This document shows, piece by piece, positions 7,716 to 18,237 of a DNA stretch of 64,000 nucleotides. A program made the position numbers and the translations under genes. The DNA comes from an uncultured Francisella sp. (GTDB lineage: Bacteria > Pseudomonadota > Gammaproteobacteria > Burkholderiales > Neisseriaceae), in the NCBI GenBank assembly GCA_943913135.1, contig CALTVE010000002.1, positions 186,001-250,000 on the forward strand, given 5' to 3'. The notes under the pieces were generated by a model that saw nothing but the letters and a program-made list of their open reading frames with translations, ran no database searches and was not told where the DNA came from. The stretch's first letter is position 1, and the number at the start of each line of letters is the position of its first letter.

Positions 7716-9674
7716 GTGACTGAAAAAATAAACAGTAATAAACAGTATGATGAAAACAGTGTAACCGTTTTAAAAGGCTTAGAGCCAGTAAAGAAGCGCC
7801 CAGGGATGTATACCTATACGGAAGATCCCACGCATATTGCGGAAGAGGTTATTGATAACGCCACTGATGAGGCGCTTGCTGGTTATGCTACGGAGCTATC
7901 GGTATCTTTATATAGCGATAATGCTTTAGAGGTTGCAGATAATGGCCGAGGCATTCCGGTAGGCCTGCACCCAGAAGAAGGAGTGAGTGTTCTTGAATTA
8001 GTATTTACCCGGTTACATGCAGGGGGCAAGTTCAATAAGAAAGAGGGGGGAGCCTATGCTTTTTCTGGGGGGCTACACGGGGTAGGGGTATCGGTCACCA
8101 ATGCGTTATCAGTGCGTTTAGAGGTAGAAAGTAAGAGAGAAGGCAGTATTTGGGGCATGGCTTTTGCAGGCGGCGGAGTCATCGAACCTTTAAGCAAAAT
8201 CGGAAGCGCCCCTCAGGGTGAAAGTGGCACACGTGTGAAATTATGGCCGGACCCTCAGTATTTTGCTTCCCCCTACTATGCCTTAGATAAACTCAAAAAC
8301 GCTTTGCGGGCCAAAGCCGTACTGCTTCCTGGCTTTAAAGTTAATTTTCGCCGCTTAGATAGCGAGGGCTGCGTTAGGGAAGAAAAGAGCTGGTGTTATA
8401 AAGAAGGAATGCAAGAATATCTGAGCGAACTTTTGGCGACTTCAGAGTTACTTTCTCCCGTAGCCTATTTTGAAAATTACCATGAAAATGGTGAGGGGGC
8501 ATCCCTGGCTCTTACTTTTACTTCTGATAGCAAGGCAGTTAAGGCAAGCTACGTCAACTTAATTGCGACACCAGAAGGGGGCATGCATGAGACAGGATTA
8601 AAACAGGTGCTCTTTACGGTAGTCGGTAATTTCATCAAGCTTCAGGGTTTATTGCCACGCGGTTTAAAGCTACAAAGTGAAGATGTTTTTTCTCATGTAT
8701 CTTTTGTATTATCCTGCCGCTTATTGGATCCTCAATTTCAGGGGCAAACTAAAGAGAAACTGATCAATCGTCAAGGGAGTAAAATCATCTACCAAGTATT
8801 GCTTGATCCTTTAGAATTATGGCTCAATCAAAACCCAAATCTGGCTAAAGAAATTGCTGCATTGACAATAAAATCAGCTCAGGAAAGAGTGCGGTCCGCA
8901 AAGAAAATTGAAAAACGAAAAGGCTCCGGAGTAGCGATTCTGCCAGGGAAATTAACGGATTGTGAAAGTGAAGATATTCGCGAGAATGAACTGTTTCTGG
9001 TGGAAGGAGAATCAGCAGGCGGTTCCACTAAGATGGCAAGGGATAAATATCGCCAGGCGATTTTGCCGCTGCGAGGCAAAGTGTTAAATAGTTTTGAAGT
9101 GGAAAGTGATGCTCTTTTCGCCAATAGTGAGATTCACGATATTGCAGTAGCGATTGGTGTAGATCCCCATTCTTTAGAAGATGAAATCGATTTATCTACC
9201 TTACGTTACGGCAAAATTGCCATTTTATCTGACGCGGATGTCGATGGGGCTCATATTCAGGTATTACTGCTCGCCTTATTCTATCGCCATTTTCCCAAGT
9301 TAATTTTACACGGCCATATCTATTTGGCGCAGCCGCCTCTTTTTAGGATAGATATTGCCAAAGCAGGGACGAAAAAACCAGCTTACAAGTGCTATGCTTT
9401 GGATGAAAATGAATTAGGGGCAAAAAAGAAAGAATTGGACAGACAAAAACGCCTTTATCAAGTCAGTCGTTTTAAGGGTTTGGGCGAGATGAACGCTGAA
9501 CAATTGCGCGATACAACTTTAGATCCAGATAGTCGTAATCTTCTACAGGTGTCCTTTGACCCTAATGTAAAGGATACTGAAAACATGATGAGTCTTTTAA
9601 TGGGAAAAAAAGAAGCAGCACAGCGGCGTGCTTGGCTAGAAGAAAAGGGTGATTTAGCGGAATTAGATGTTTAA
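7716..9674 (+). CDS. parE: DNA topoisomerase IV subunit B (ParE)
   Basis: ATPase subunit of topoisomerase IV, which separates linked daughter chromosomes. The 652-residue protein contains the GHKL ATPase motifs (EEVIDNATDEAL, DNGRGIPVGLHPEEG, GGLHGVGVSVTNALS), a transducer domain, and a TOPRIM domain with LVEGESAGGS and the metal-binding DADVDGAH. The RFKGLGEMN segment near the C-terminus is typical of type IIA B subunits. Length is closer to ParE (E. coli 630) than to gammaproteobacterial GyrB (about 804). The start is GTG with TGAGGT upstream. Its stop shares the four bases TTAA with the convergent pyrI stop. Confidence 0.96.
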   Translation: MTEKINSNKQYDENSVTVLKGLEPVKKRPGMYTYTEDPTHIAEEVIDNATDEALAGYATELSVSLYSDNALEVADNGRGIPVGLHPEEGVSVLELVFTRLHAGGKFNKKEGGAYAFSGGLHGVGVSVTNALSVRLEVESKREGSIWGMAFAGGGVIEPLSKIGSAPQGESGTRVKLWPDPQYFASPYYALDKLKNALRAKAVLLPGFKVNFRRLDSEGCVREEKSWCYKEGMQEYLSELLATSELLSPVAYFENYHENGEGASLALTFTSDSKAVKASYVNLIATPEGGMHETGLKQVLFTVVGNFIKLQGLLPRGLKLQSEDVFSHVSFVLSCRLLDPQFQGQTKEKLINRQGSKIIYQVLLDPLELWLNQNPNLAKEIAALTIKSAQERVRSAKKIEKRKGSGVAILPGKLTDCESEDIRENELFLVEGESAGGSTKMARDKYRQAILPLRGKVLNSFEVESDALFANSEIHDIAVAIGVDPHSLEDEIDLSTLRYGKIAILSDADVDGAHIQVLLLALFYRHFPKLILHGHIYLAQPPLFRIDIAKAGTKKPAYKCYALDENELGAKKKELDRQKRLYQVSRFKGLGEMNAEQLRDTTLDPDSRNLLQVSFDPNVKDTENMMSLLMGKKEAAQRRAWLEEKGDLAELDV

Positions 9675-10135
9675 CTTTTACCTGTATATACGACTAAAAA
9701 AGGGAAAATTTTTTCACAATAATGACATTGCAGCAAAGGATTTTTTGCGCCCGAATGCACGGTAAAAAAGCTTTCCACTGGTTCGCCATGAGAGGCGCAG
9801 TTGGAATTAGGGCAAGAAAAAATGCCGGCGATATGGTCAGGGTAAGTGGGCTCGCTTTTTTTAATGACTTTAAAGTCTTTGATTATATTTATCGTGGCAT
9901 GCGGAGCAAAAAAAGCGATCTCCTTAATACGTTCTTCGGTAAAAAATACTTCCTCTAATTTTATTAAATCTTTAAGTCCCTCTTTACTGCTGGGCAGATT
10001 AAAACCGACGGTGACGTAGTTTTTAACTTTAGTTAAGGCGAAATGATGCAAAATCGCCATCGCTCCACCGACAGGGATATGATCGATGACTGTTCCGTTG
10101 CGAATGGCGCGTACGCTTAAAGTATGTTCTTTCAT
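9671..10135 (-). CDS. pyrI: Aspartate carbamoyltransferase regulatory subunit
   Basis: Regulatory chain of aspartate transcarbamoylase, which binds nucleotide effectors and controls the first committed step of pyrimidine synthesis. The 154-residue product has the allosteric N-terminal domain ([14 protein letters not shown] near the start) and the C-terminal zinc domain with C-x4-C (CPNSNC) and C-x2-C (CHYC). Length matches E. coli PyrI (153). It follows pyrB with an overlapping ATG/stop, as in enteric pyrBI operons. The start overlaps the end of pyrB by 4 bases, which suggests translational coupling. Confidence 0.97.
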   Translation of the reverse strand: MKEHTLSVRAIRNGTVIDHIPVGGAMAILHHFALTKVKNYVTVGFNLPSSKEGLKDLIKLEEVFFTEERIKEIAFFAPHATINIIKDFKVIKKSEPTYPDHIAGIFSCPNSNCASHGEPVESFFTVHSGAKNPLLQCHYCEKIFPFLVVYTGKS

Positions 10136-11067
10136 AATGCTTGATTAGAGAAGGAAGGATTTAACAATAAAGACAAAATAGCTTCACGAGCAAAAAGACC
10201 GTTCCCTGCTTGTTGGAAGTAATAAGCATAAGGAGTGTTATCTACAGAAGGATTGATTTCATCAACGCGCGGTAAAGGATGTAAAATACGCAAGTTCTTT
10301 TTCGCCCCAGCCAAAGTGTCGGCGGTGATGACGTAATTGCCTTTTAGTTTTAAAAATTCCTGCTCATCAAAGCGTTCTTTTTGCAGTCGGGTAACATATA
10401 AGATATCTAATTCATAGATAACTTCTTTAATAGAATCAACTATTTGATAATGAATACCTCTTTTATCGAGCCCTTCCAGGATATAATCGGGCATGGCCAA
10501 GAGAGAAGGCGAAGAAAAATAAAACTGAGCATTAAATTGGCTTAAAGCCTGCACTAAGGAGTGGACTGTGCGGCCGTATTTTAAGTCTCCTACTAAAGCC
10601 ACTTTCAGCCCTTCTAAGGTGCCTTGTGTTTCTTTAATACTCATTAAATCAAGCAAGGTTTGAGAGGGGTGTTGATTAGAGCCATCGCCCGCATTCACTA
10701 CCGGATGGCGACTGAACTCACTGATAACGCGAGCGGCGCCTTCTTTAGGATGGCGTACCACGAGTGCATCAGCATAATTATTGATAATGCGTGCAGTATC
10801 AGCCAGAGTCTCACCTTTTTGGATACTGGTATTGCTGGCATCAGAAAAACCGATGACTCTGCCGCCCAGTTTTAAGATGGCGGTTTCAAAGGATAAGCGA
10901 GTACGGGTGGAAGGCTCAAAGAAGCATACTGCAATCACTCGGTCACGTAATAAATTGCTCTGCGGGCAAGCCTTTAAAGCCAAACCCGTATCTATAATGA
11001 ATTCTAAAATGGACTTTGAGAAATCGGCCACTGACAAGAAATGCTTTTGATAAAGCGGGTTTTGCAT
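10132..11067 (-). CDS. pyrB: Aspartate carbamoyltransferase catalytic subunit
   Basis: Joins carbamoyl phosphate and aspartate to carbamoyl aspartate in the cytoplasm. The 311-residue protein has the carbamoyl-phosphate-binding [13 protein letters not shown], the [15 protein letters not shown] loop and the aspartate-binding HPLPRVDEI near the C-terminus. Length equals that of the enteric enzyme, and pyrI follows directly, so this is the class that forms a regulated dodecamer. The start lies 36 bases downstream of the ppsA stop on the same strand, so some read-through from ppsA is possible. I saw no pyrimidine-type attenuator in the 36-base gap. Confidence 0.97.
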   Translation of the reverse strand: MQNPLYQKHFLSVADFSKSILEFIIDTGLALKACPQSNLLRDRVIAVCFFEPSTRTRLSFETAILKLGGRVIGFSDASNTSIQKGETLADTARIINNYADALVVRHPKEGAARVISEFSRHPVVNAGDGSNQHPSQTLLDLMSIKETQGTLEGLKVALVGDLKYGRTVHSLVQALSQFNAQFYFSSPSLLAMPDYILEGLDKRGIHYQIVDSIKEVIYELDILYVTRLQKERFDEQEFLKLKGNYVITADTLAGAKKNLRILHPLPRVDEINPSVDNTPYAYYFQQAGNGLFAREAILSLLLNPSFSNQAL

Positions 11068-11103
11068 AATATATTCTTAGCCCTTCGTTTTAAAGAACGG
11101 TTA

Positions 11104-13497
11104 CTACGAAAGAGGGGGGGCGTGTTCTGCAAGGTATAGCCAAGTATCGACTACAGTGTCAGGGTTTAAAGAAATGGTTTCAATCCCTTGTTCAACCAGC
11201 CATTTTGCCATTTCTTTGTCATCAGAAGGCACTTGACCACAAATTCCTACATATTTATCTAATTTACGACAGGCGCTGATAGCGCGGGAAAACATCAATT
11301 TTACTGCAGGATCGCTTTCATCAAATGCAAGTGCCACATCGCCACCGCCATCCCTGTCTACCCCTAACGTTAATTGAGTCATGTCGTTAGACCCTATAGA
11401 AAAGCCATCAAAATATTGGAGAAAATCTTCAGCAAGTAAGGCGTTGGATGGAATTTCACACATCATGATTAGGCGCAAGCCGTTTTTGCCGCGTTCTAAA
11501 CCATTTTCTTTTAAGATTTCAATCACTTTAGCTGCTTCTTTTAGAGTACGTACGAAAGGAATCATGATTTCTACATTAGTAAACCCCATCTCATCACGTA
11601 CCCGTTTTAAAGCTTCGCACTCTAAATCAAAGCAGGGACGAAATGAGGGGGAAATATAACGTGAAGCGCCCCTAAAGCCGAGCATAGGATTTTCTTCCTG
11701 TGGTTCATATAACTTACCACCGATCAGGTTGGCGTATTCATTAGATTTAAAATCTGACAGACGAACGATGACCTTTTTGGGATAAACAGAGCTGGAAATG
11801 GTGGCAACTCCCTCAGCGATTTTAGCGATATAAAATTGCACCGGCGAATCATAGCCTGCGGTTTTGTCATCGATGATTTTTTTAAGCGCATCGGTTTGTC
11901 GGGGGTATTCCAGCAAAGCGCGGGGGTGAATACCGATTTGGCGATTGATGATAAATTCCATTCGTGCCAAACCGATACCCTCGTTGGGTAGGTGGGAGAA
12001 ATTAAAAGCAAGTTCTGGATGACCGACATTCATCATGATCTTAATTGCTGATTTAGGCATTTTATCCAGACGATGCTCTTTGATTTCTACTTCTAACACA
12101 CCTTCATAAATCTTACCTACATCGCCTTCTACGCAAGAGACGGTAACTTCTTGATCGGTTTGAATGACACTGGTGGCATCGCCACAGCCAACAACCGCAG
12201 GGATACCCAGTTCCCGAGCGATAATCGCTGCGTGGCAGGTGCGGCCACCGCGATTAGTAACAATCGCCGAAGCGCGTTTCATCACCGGCTCCCAATCGGG
12301 ATCGGTCATGTCAGTAACCAGTACATCTCCTTCTTGGATGGTGTCCATCTGTGAAATATCGTTGATTATTTTTGCAGGCCCTTGGCCTACTTTTTGACCT
12401 ACAGCTCGACCAGTACATAAGACTGTGCTGTGGGTTTTAATGTGATAATTTTTTAAACTGCTTTGCAGGTTTTCCCGTGATTTTACGGTTTCGGGACGTG
12501 CCTGCAGGACGTATAATTTTCCATCTAAACCATCTTTACCCCATTCAATATCCATGGGCTGACCGTAGTGTTTTTCTATGATTAAAGCGTATTTGGCCAA
12601 TTGCAGAATTTCTTGGTCAGTAAGAGAAAATTTTAATTGTTCGTTTGTAGGTACAGGCACAGTTTCTACTGACAGGCCTACTTCTGCTTGATCAGTGAAA
12701 ATCATCTTGATCGCTTTCGTCCCGCGTACTTTTTTAATAATCGCCTGTTTCCCTTGCGTTAACATAGGCTTAGATACATAAAATTCATCCGGGTTAACCG
12801 CTCCTTGCACCACGGTTTCCCCAAGACCGTAAGAAGCGGTAATAAATACCACTTGATTAAAACCAGATTCAGTATCGATAGTAAACATGACCCCGGCAGC
12901 GCCTTTGTCTGAGCGCACCATCCGTTGTACACCGGCGGATAAAGTCACTTCTTCGTGCAAAAAACCTTTGTGTACGCGGTAAGAAATAGCTCTATCATTG
13001 TATAAAGAAGCAAAAACCTCATGAATAGCTTTTTTAACTGCTTCAAAACCTTGGATATTTAAAAAGGTTTCTTGTTGCCCTGCAAAGGATGCATCGGGTA
13101 AGTCTTCAGCCGTCGCGGAAGAGCGCACTGCTAAAGATACAGCTTCGCTACCTGCTTCTTCAGCAAGCTTTTGCCATGCTTCTTTAATATGTTGCTCAAA
13201 GTCGGCAGGGAAAGGAGTATTGATCACCCATTCGCGGATCTGTTTGCCGGTGTGTGCTAAAGCTTTGACATCATTGATATCGAGTTTTTTCAGAGCCGCA
13301 TCAATTCTTTCTTTCAGGCCATGGCTCTGTAAAAATCGACGAAAAGCCTCAGCAGTGGTTGCGAAACCGCCGGGAACGCTTACCCCTTGGTGAGTCAATT
13401 GGCTAATCATTTCTCCAAGCGAGGCATTTTTTCCGCCGACTTGGTCAATGTCTTTCATACGCAGCTCTTCAAGCCAAATGATATCCTTGCTTACCAT
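11104..13497 (-). CDS. ppsA: Phosphoenolpyruvate synthase
   Basis: Converts pyruvate, ATP and water to phosphoenolpyruvate, AMP and phosphate, a gluconeogenic entry step. The 797-residue protein shows the N-terminal ATP-binding domain ([11 protein letters not shown] near residue 20, and [20 protein letters not shown]), the phosphohistidine domain with [19 protein letters not shown], and the C-terminal PEP-binding barrel with GICGQ near the end, the usual catalytic cysteine. Length fits the family (E. coli 792). It diverges from ppsR, the kinase/phosphorylase that controls its activity. Its presence suggests growth on amino acids or C3 compounds. Confidence 0.97.
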   Translation of the reverse strand: MVSKDIIWLEELRMKDIDQVGGKNASLGEMISQLTHQGVSVPGGFATTAEAFRRFLQSHGLKERIDAALKKLDINDVKALAHTGKQIREWVINTPFPADFEQHIKEAWQKLAEEAGSEAVSLAVRSSATAEDLPDASFAGQQETFLNIQGFEAVKKAIHEVFASLYNDRAISYRVHKGFLHEEVTLSAGVQRMVRSDKGAAGVMFTIDTESGFNQVVFITASYGLGETVVQGAVNPDEFYVSKPMLTQGKQAIIKKVRGTKAIKMIFTDQAEVGLSVETVPVPTNEQLKFSLTDQEILQLAKYALIIEKHYGQPMDIEWGKDGLDGKLYVLQARPETVKSRENLQSSLKNYHIKTHSTVLCTGRAVGQKVGQGPAKIINDISQMDTIQEGDVLVTDMTDPDWEPVMKRASAIVTNRGGRTCHAAIIARELGIPAVVGCGDATSVIQTDQEVTVSCVEGDVGKIYEGVLEVEIKEHRLDKMPKSAIKIMMNVGHPELAFNFSHLPNEGIGLARMEFIINRQIGIHPRALLEYPRQTDALKKIIDDKTAGYDSPVQFYIAKIAEGVATISSSVYPKKVIVRLSDFKSNEYANLIGGKLYEPQEENPMLGFRGASRYISPSFRPCFDLECEALKRVRDEMGFTNVEIMIPFVRTLKEAAKVIEILKENGLERGKNGLRLIMMCEIPSNALLAEDFLQYFDGFSIGSNDMTQLTLGVDRDGGGDVALAFDESDPAVKLMFSRAISACRKLDKYVGICGQVPSDDKEMAKWLVEQGIETISLNPDTVVDTWLYLAEHAPPLS

Positions 13498-13624
13498 ATT
13501 TTTTCCAAATTAAATTGTCGTTTAAAACGAAGCCTGTAACCGTCGCATTTTAGCTTGTCTATCCGATGATGTCATGTTTTTTATAAACTGGGTAATGAGG
13601 GTAGATCTTAGGGCGCGGGCTGCG

Positions 13625-13653
13625 TTGCGTGAGGTAAATAAACTTGGGATAAT
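13625..13653 (+). promoter_or_regulatory. Candidate promoter for ppsR
   Basis: TTGCGT (13625-13630) and GATAAT (13648-13653) are separated by 17 bases, upstream of ppsR in the ppsA-ppsR divergent region. The -10 box is a good match and the -35 box is moderate. Confidence 0.5.
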
Positions 13654-13695
13654 GAGCTACTTATTGGCAGGTAGCCTATTTAAAGACAATTAAAG

Positions 13696-14532
13696 GTGAA
13701 TACTACGGGTACTGATACTATAAGGCATGCGTTTTACATTTCTGATCGCACTGGGATTACTGCCGAAGGTTTAGGCGAAGCGTTATTAAGCCGCTTTGAT
13801 CATCTGAAATTTGAAGAGAGAACTTACCCTTTTATTGATACAGTGAGCAAAGCGCACGCCATTGTTGAAGAGGTCGATGCTCTGGTCGAAGCCGGTGCTT
13901 CGCGGCCCCTTATATTTTCCAGCATTGTCAATAGTGAAGTGCGGGAGGCAATTCACCGTTGCAAAGGATTTCATATCGATTTTTTTGACACGTTTATTCA
14001 TCCCTTGGAAAAGGAGTTGCAGGTGAATGCCACCAGTGAAGTGGGCAAACTTCACGGCTTAACCGATACGGCAAAATATGATAAACGAATGGCTGCAATT
14101 AATTTCGCTTTAAATCATGATGATGGAATCACACACAAAAATTTAAATGAAGCCGACATCATTTTGATTGGGGTCTCGCGTTCAGGTAAAACCCCAACCT
14201 GCCTTTACTTGGCATTGCATTATGGAATCGCGGCTGCTAACTATCCCCTTACAGACAGTGATTTAGAACGCCCGGTATTGCCAAGTTCTTTAGAACCTTA
14301 TGAAAAAAAATTATTTGGGTTAACTATTGATCCCGATCGCCTACACCGTATCCGCTCTGAACGCCGCCCTGGTTCTCGGTATGCAGCCTTAGACAATTGC
14401 GAAAGAGAAGTAAAAACGGCAGAAAAAATATTCAATAACTGTAATGTTCCTTATTTAAGCAGTACTCGAAAATCAATAGAAGAGTTAGCTGCCAGCATTT
14501 TGGCCCAAACCTCTTTACGCCGTCAATTTTAA
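13696..14532 (+). CDS. ppsR: Phosphoenolpyruvate synthase regulatory protein (PpsR kinase/phosphorylase)
   Basis: Bifunctional enzyme of the DUF299 family that inactivates PEP synthase by ADP-dependent phosphorylation and reactivates it by phosphate-dependent removal. The 278-residue protein begins with the family segment [20 protein letters not shown] and carries the P-loop-like [19 protein letters not shown] (about residues 157-175). Length matches the family (about 270-280). It is divergently paired with ppsA, which supports PEP synthase rather than PPDK as its target. The start is GTG with only a modest purine run upstream, so the exact start is uncertain by a few codons. Confidence 0.95.
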   Translation: MNTTGTDTIRHAFYISDRTGITAEGLGEALLSRFDHLKFEERTYPFIDTVSKAHAIVEEVDALVEAGASRPLIFSSIVNSEVREAIHRCKGFHIDFFDTFIHPLEKELQVNATSEVGKLHGLTDTAKYDKRMAAINFALNHDDGITHKNLNEADIILIGVSRSGKTPTCLYLALHYGIAAANYPLTDSDLERPVLPSSLEPYEKKLFGLTIDPDRLHRIRSERRPGSRYAALDNCEREVKTAEKIFNNCNVPYLSSTRKSIEELAASILAQTSLRRQF

Positions 14533-14555
14533 TTAACCCAGTGGATCATACTACT

Positions 14556-16064
14556 ATGAATAGCAAGGAAGTAACGCACGACATCAAAGATGAAAATCAG
14601 ATTATTGCCTTAAGACGAGAAAAATTAAACCACTGGCGACAAAAGGGCCATGCATTTCCTAATGATTTTAGGCGAAGTCATTTTGCTAAAAACTTACATG
14701 ATGCATTTGACTCCCTTGATAAAGATGAAATAAAAGATAAAAATCAATTGGTTAAAGTGGCGGGCCGAATTCGGTTTAAGCGAGTAATGGGTAAAGCGAG
14801 TTTTGCTCATATTCAAGATATGAGTGGCACTATTCAACTGTATGTCAGCAAGGAGGCGTTAGGAGAATTATCCTATGAAGATTTTAAACACCTAGACTTA
14901 GGCGATATCATCGGTGCTGAGGGCGAACTTTTTAAAACTAACCACGGTGAGCTTTCTATTCGCGTGGAAAAACTTCATTTATTAAGTAAATCTTTACGTC
15001 CGTTGCCAGAAAAATATAAGGGCCTAGCAGATCAAGAACAACGCTACCGCCAGCGGTATTTAGATTTGATCGTCAATGAAGAAAGTCGCACTATTTTTAG
15101 GAAGCGGAGCAAGATCCTGCAAGCAGCACGTGAATATTTGGTGGGGGAAGGCTATTTAGAAGTAGAAACGCCGATGATGCATTCCATTCCTGGCGGCGCC
15201 AGCGCTAAGCCCTTTGCAACCTATCATAATACTCTAGAAATGCCGCTTTATTTACGCATTGCCCCTGAACTTTTTTTAAAACGTCTGGTAATTGGTGGTT
15301 TTGAACGAGTGTTTGAACTCAATCGCAGTTTCCGTAATGAAGGGATTAGTACTCGTCATAATCCTGAATTTACTATGATGGAGTTTTATGAGGCATTTGC
15401 AGATTATCAACGGATGATGGCATTAACTGAAGAGATCATTAAACATTGCGCGCGTGCGGTTTTAGATAATTTACTTATTCACTATGGGGACAAAGGAGTT
15501 GATTTGGCGAAACCTTTTACCCGATTCAGTATGGTAGAGGCTATCTATCATTATCATCCAGAATTTGATCTCCAGTCTTTAAAAGACGAAAATTGGTTGC
15601 GCGAGCAATTAACTCGCCTTAACGTGGATCATCAGGGTATGGGTTTGGGAGCTCTTCAGTTGGCTTTATTTGAAGAAACGACTGAACATAAAATTTGGCA
15701 GCCTACTTTTATCACCCATTATCCAGTAGAGGTATCGCCTTTAGCACGGCGCAGTGATAGGGAACCGGATACTACGGAACGCTTTGAATTGTTTGCTATG
15801 GGCCGGGAATTGGCTAACGGTTATTCAGAATTAAATGACCCTGAGGATCAAGCGGAACGTTTTCAGCAACAGGTGGCTCAGAAAGAAAAGGGCGATGAAG
15901 AGGCGATGCATTATGATAAAGACTATGTTAAAGCGATGGAGTATGGGTTACCCCCTACAGGAGGCAGTGGTATTGGCATCGATCGCTTAGTGATGCTGTT
16001 AACCAATGCCCAATCCATCCGCGATGTGATTCTTTTCCCCCAATTGCGGCAGGAAAAATCATGA
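14556..16064 (+). CDS. lysS: Lysyl-tRNA synthetase (class II)
   Basis: Charges tRNA-Lys with lysine in the cytoplasm. The product has an N-terminal OB-fold anticodon-binding domain ([23 protein letters not shown]), then class II motifs: motif 2 as [22 protein letters not shown] and motif 3 as [14 protein letters not shown]. Length is about 502 residues, close to the E. coli enzyme (505). I prefer the ATG at 14556; an in-frame GTG at 14541 would add 5 residues, and neither has a strong ribosome-binding site. The stop overlaps the mrp start as ATGA, so the two are probably co-translated. Confidence 0.96.
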   Translation: MNSKEVTHDIKDENQIIALRREKLNHWRQKGHAFPNDFRRSHFAKNLHDAFDSLDKDEIKDKNQLVKVAGRIRFKRVMGKASFAHIQDMSGTIQLYVSKEALGELSYEDFKHLDLGDIIGAEGELFKTNHGELSIRVEKLHLLSKSLRPLPEKYKGLADQEQRYRQRYLDLIVNEESRTIFRKRSKILQAAREYLVGEGYLEVETPMMHSIPGGASAKPFATYHNTLEMPLYLRIAPELFLKRLVIGGFERVFELNRSFRNEGISTRHNPEFTMMEFYEAFADYQRMMALTEEIIKHCARAVLDNLLIHYGDKGVDLAKPFTRFSMVEAIYHYHPEFDLQSLKDENWLREQLTRLNVDHQGMGLGALQLALFEETTEHKIWQPTFITHYPVEVSPLARRSDREPDTTERFELFAMGRELANGYSELNDPEDQAERFQQQVAQKEKGDEEAMHYDKDYVKAMEYGLPPTGGSGIGIDRLVMLLTNAQSIRDVILFPQLRQEKS

Positions 16065-17125
16065 TGGAAGAAGAAAAATTAATACGCGAAGCTTTATCTT
16101 CTTTATGGGTGCGTGATTTTAAGCGTACCTTAGGAGAAATTCCTTACCAATTAAAAAAAGAAAAAAATAAGTGGATATTAAAATTACCTATACCGCCCTT
16201 ATGGGCAGGCCGAAAAGCGCTGGAACAAGAAATCAGACAGCGTTTAAAAGAAGTTGCAATGGATTTAATCTTTGAGGTGCCGCGTAAACAGGTTAAGCTA
16301 GGTATTAAAACCAATCCTGAAATTAAAAATATTATTGCCGTGGCTTCTGATAAAGGTGGGGTAGGAAAAAGCACGACTGCGGTAAATTTGGCTTTAGCTT
16401 TAGCACGGGTAGGGGCTAAAGTGGGTTTGTTGGATGCGGATATTCATGGGGCGAGCCAAAACCTTATGATGGGGTTGAGAAACCAAAAGCCTAAGCAGCA
16501 AAAGAGTAAATTTATTCCTTTAATTGGGGAAGAAAATCTGCAAGTGATGTCTATGGGGTTTTTAGCTCAAGAAGGCGAACCTTTACTGTGGCGTGGGCCA
16601 ATGATCAGTAGTGCTTTGCAGCAACTTTTTTTTCTAAGTCAATGGCAAAACTTAGACTATTTGGTTGTCGATTTACCTCCCGGTACGGGTGACATTCATT
16701 TAACTTTGCTGCAAAAAATTCCAATAACTGCAGCCCTGGTGGTCACTACTCCGCAGGAGATTGCTTTAATTGGGGCAAAAAAGGCTTTGATTTTATTCCA
16801 AAAAATGAATTTACCGGTTTTGGGGATTGTAGAAAACATGGCGTACTTTATCTGTCCCCACTGCGGTCAAAAAAGCTATATATTTGGTAAGGGAGGGGCA
16901 GCTCGCTTAGCAGAAGAAGAAAATCTGCCCCTTCTTTTGCAAGTACCTTTATCTTCAGATTTACAAGAAACTACTGATCACAGTGGAGAAAACAATCCCT
17001 CCGCTCGTGCTCCTTATGGGTTCCTAGCATTAGAAATGATGGCCCAATTATGGACGATGCCCAATGACTATAGCCAACGTATACCTGAGGTAACAGTAGA
17101 ACCCTCTACTTCACCTAAAGAATAA
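16061..17125 (+). CDS. mrp: Iron-sulfur cluster carrier protein (Mrp/ApbC family ATPase)
   Basis: P-loop NTPase thought to hold and deliver iron-sulfur clusters to apo-proteins. The deviant Walker A is [16 protein letters not shown] (about residue 105), followed by the switch segment [14 protein letters not shown] and [13 protein letters not shown]. The C-terminal CPHCG gives the CxxC that binds the cluster at a dimer interface. The N-terminal 90 residues occupy the place of the MIP18/DUF59 domain but are only weakly like it. Length is 354 residues. It overlaps lysS by ATGA. IscX, another Fe-S factor, is elsewhere in the window. Confidence 0.92.
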   Translation: MMEEEKLIREALSSLWVRDFKRTLGEIPYQLKKEKNKWILKLPIPPLWAGRKALEQEIRQRLKEVAMDLIFEVPRKQVKLGIKTNPEIKNIIAVASDKGGVGKSTTAVNLALALARVGAKVGLLDADIHGASQNLMMGLRNQKPKQQKSKFIPLIGEENLQVMSMGFLAQEGEPLLWRGPMISSALQQLFFLSQWQNLDYLVVDLPPGTGDIHLTLLQKIPITAALVVTTPQEIALIGAKKALILFQKMNLPVLGIVENMAYFICPHCGQKSYIFGKGGAARLAEEENLPLLLQVPLSSDLQETTDHSGENNPSARAPYGFLALEMMAQLWTMPNDYSQRIPEVTVEPSTSPKE

Positions 17126-17153
17126 AAAAAAACACCTTATGTGAATAAGGTGT
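17123..17153 (-). terminator. Rho-independent terminator for lpxH transcript
   Basis: A perfect 9-bp stem, ACACCTTAT / ATAAGGTGT, with a 4-base loop is preceded on the plus strand by a run of A. On the minus strand this is a stem followed by T, so it ends leftward transcripts from lpxH. It abuts the mrp stop. No T run follows it on the plus strand. Confidence 0.85.
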
Positions 17154-17386
17154 GTCAAAGTCTGCAAAGGAGAAATAGAGAGAGTGTTGAAGAAACCATT
17201 GGCTTCATTCAACAGTTTTATTATCCTTAAAGGTAGATCGTTCAGCAAGGATTGAAATGCCCTTTTTGATCTCAAGTATCTCATCGCTTTTCTTGTATTT
17301 TAGTAAATTAGGGAATGAACTGCGTTTTAAGAAAACCTGTTTTCAGACAAAGGATGTTGCTTTTTAACAACAAATTAAGCGATTTA
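17154..17386. other. Gene-free stretch downstream of lpxH
   Basis: This 233-base stretch between the lpxH stop and its terminator holds no complete gene. On the minus strand, positions 17205-17342 form an open frame of 45 codons with protein-like composition (for example DEILEIKKGISILAERS) but without ATG, GTG or TTG. It may be a gene remnant or chance. Confidence 0.4.
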
Positions 17387-18127
17387 CTAAAAATAGAAAT
17401 AATGAAGATGACCACAGGGTTCTAACGCGAGGCCACCATGAATCCCAGGTCGCCAGTCGGGAAGCACATAACGTTTATAAGAGATACCGCGGAAATTTTC
17501 TTGATGAAAAGTCGGTTGATGGGTATGACCGTGAATGAGCGTATGAGGAGCTCCTTCAAAGTGTTGCTGTAAGTGGTCTAATCCGTTCTTCGTTACATCG
17601 GTAATGCCCAACAAAATTTTTTTTTTGCCACGTCTATAAGAATAGTGCCGATAAAGATGGCCGATAATTTTTCGAATTATCCGTGGCTTAGCCAATATTT
17701 TCTGCTGCCATTTTGGTTGTTGTACTTTCGAACGAAATTTTTGATAGTCTTGGTCAGCGGTACATAACATATCACCATGGCTTAAAATTAAATTTTGGCC
17801 ATACAGGTGGATGAGGCTGGGATCAGGCAAAAAGGTGGCACCGATTTGCTGTAAGAAGGCGGTCCCGACTAAGAAATCACGATTGCCCGCCATAAAGTAA
17901 AGAGGTTTCTTTTCGCTATAATGTTTTAAAGCTGTAAGCACAGGGTATAAGGTATGAGGAATAATATCGTCGCCTAGCCAGATTTCAAAAAGATCTCCTA
18001 GAATATAAAGCCCATCGCTACTTTTTTGCCAATAGGATAATTTTTCTATGAAAAGATCATTAAATTCAGCGGTCTGACTCGATAGATGTAAATCGGAAAT
18101 AAACAAAATGGGCAAAGAAACATTCAT
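17387..18127 (-). CDS. lpxH: UDP-2,3-diacylglucosamine diphosphatase (LpxH)
   Basis: Hydrolyses UDP-2,3-diacylglucosamine to lipid X and UMP, the fourth step of lipid A synthesis, at the inner membrane. The 246-residue protein has the calcineurin-like metal motifs in order: FISDLHLS, GDLFEIWLGDD, MAGNRDF, LSHGD, and HGHTHQP. Length is close to E. coli LpxH (240). It is transcribed alone leftwards, with a long 3' untranslated region before a clear terminator. With kdsA in this window it shows that a lipopolysaccharide pathway is kept. Confidence 0.95.
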   Translation of the reverse strand: MNVSLPILFISDLHLSSQTAEFNDLFIEKLSYWQKSSDGLYILGDLFEIWLGDDIIPHTLYPVLTALKHYSEKKPLYFMAGNRDFLVGTAFLQQIGATFLPDPSLIHLYGQNLILSHGDMLCTADQDYQKFRSKVQQPKWQQKILAKPRIIRKIIGHLYRHYSYRRGKKKILLGITDVTKNGLDHLQQHFEGAPHTLIHGHTHQPTFHQENFRGISYKRYVLPDWRPGIHGGLALEPCGHLHYFYF

Positions 18128-18191
18128 AAGCGAGTTTTAATAAGGCAGCGTTGCAAATTAGAGCCTATTCTATTAGACTTCAAAAATTCTT

Positions 18192-18208
18192 CCCTGCTGG
18201 CAGCAGGG
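18192..18208 (+). promoter_or_regulatory. GC-rich hairpin in leader of the orphan lipoprotein gene
   Basis: CCCTGC / GCAGGG form a 6-bp perfect stem around TGGCA, 20-30 bases upstream of the AAGGAAA ribosome-binding site of the next gene. It may be an RNA hairpin or an operator palindrome. No T run follows it on the plus strand. Confidence 0.4.
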
Positions 18209-18237
18209 TTAAATTGCATTCTTAAGGAAACTCTATC

